From an uncultured Myxococcales bacterium (GTDB taxonomy: Bacteria > Myxococcota_A > Polyangia > Fen-1088), in assembly GCA_937889515.1 (NCBI GenBank), contig CALAOV010000320.1:1-41934 (forward strand): a DNA stretch of 41,934 nt. The letters run 5' to 3'. Position 1 is the first letter of the stretch. Each line of letters starts with the position of its first letter. Of this stretch, positions 41,827-41,934 are shown piece by piece. The translations under genes were made by a program, and so were the position numbers. The notes beneath the pieces are model-generated. The model did no database searches, had not been told where the DNA came from, and saw nothing but the letters and a program-made list of their open reading frames with translations.

Positions 41827-41889
41827 GGCTAACAGGGCGTTGAACCTGACGGGCCTGCGGCCCGCAGGTTAACGCCAGTATCGTTGGGC
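41827..41889 (+). other. attC site 3
   Basis: GGCTAAC ... GCGTTGAACCT / AGGTTAACGC ... GTTGGGC; nearly identical to attC 1 with a compensatory C-G to T-A change. Confidence 0.92.
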
Positions 41890-41906
41890 AGACAGGCACG
41901 CCGCCG

Positions 41907-41934
41907 ATGTCACGTATCACTTCTCAGTTTCCGC
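41907..41934 (+). CDS. Cassette 4 ORF start (truncated by window end)
   Basis: ATG 41907 (MSRITSQFP...) 17 nt after attC 3; no stop before the window edge. Confidence 0.45.

Larger units (their letters stand above)
38266..41934 (+). mobile_element. Chromosomal integron: integrase, candidate attI and cassette array (continues past window)
   Basis: IntI-type integrase plus one attI-like core site and three attC sites bounding ORFs. Confidence 0.93.

Overview
High-GC bacterial chromosome segment, most likely Myxococcota: it carries a MYXO-CTERM-type C-terminus, an AgmX/PglI C-terminal domain and many lipoproteins and beta-barrels. From left to right: (i) a tightly packed minus-strand run of about 12 envelope genes (1-13 kb). 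Its order (two beta-barrels, TPR, giant TPR, TPR lipoprotein, small exported protein, FHA-like/TM/TonB-like protein, OM proteins) resembles the Myxococcus Glt/Nfs gliding and spore-coat machinery. (ii) A family of palindromic interspersed elements, with two copies at 14.97-15.10 kb and a third inserted in frame in one of the TPR genes. (iii) Housekeeping and surface genes: an IgGFc-binding-like lipoprotein, membrane proteins, dnaE, a LamG protein, a PQQ-propeller MYXO-CTERM protein, an orphan beta-class DNA methyltransferase, metF, a zinc-domain-less ClpX paralogue and eno. (iv) From 38.2 kb to the window edge, a chromosomal integron: an IntI-type integrase on the SAME strand as its cassettes ('reverse' layout), a candidate attI, three folded attC sites and three complete cassettes plus a truncated fourth. 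Cassette 3 is a translationally coupled two-gene unit, DUF5343-like plus a Swt1/HEPN-like protein with an RNxxxH motif, and is a candidate anti-phage or toxin-antitoxin system. Homology calls come from reading the translations; no database search was run.
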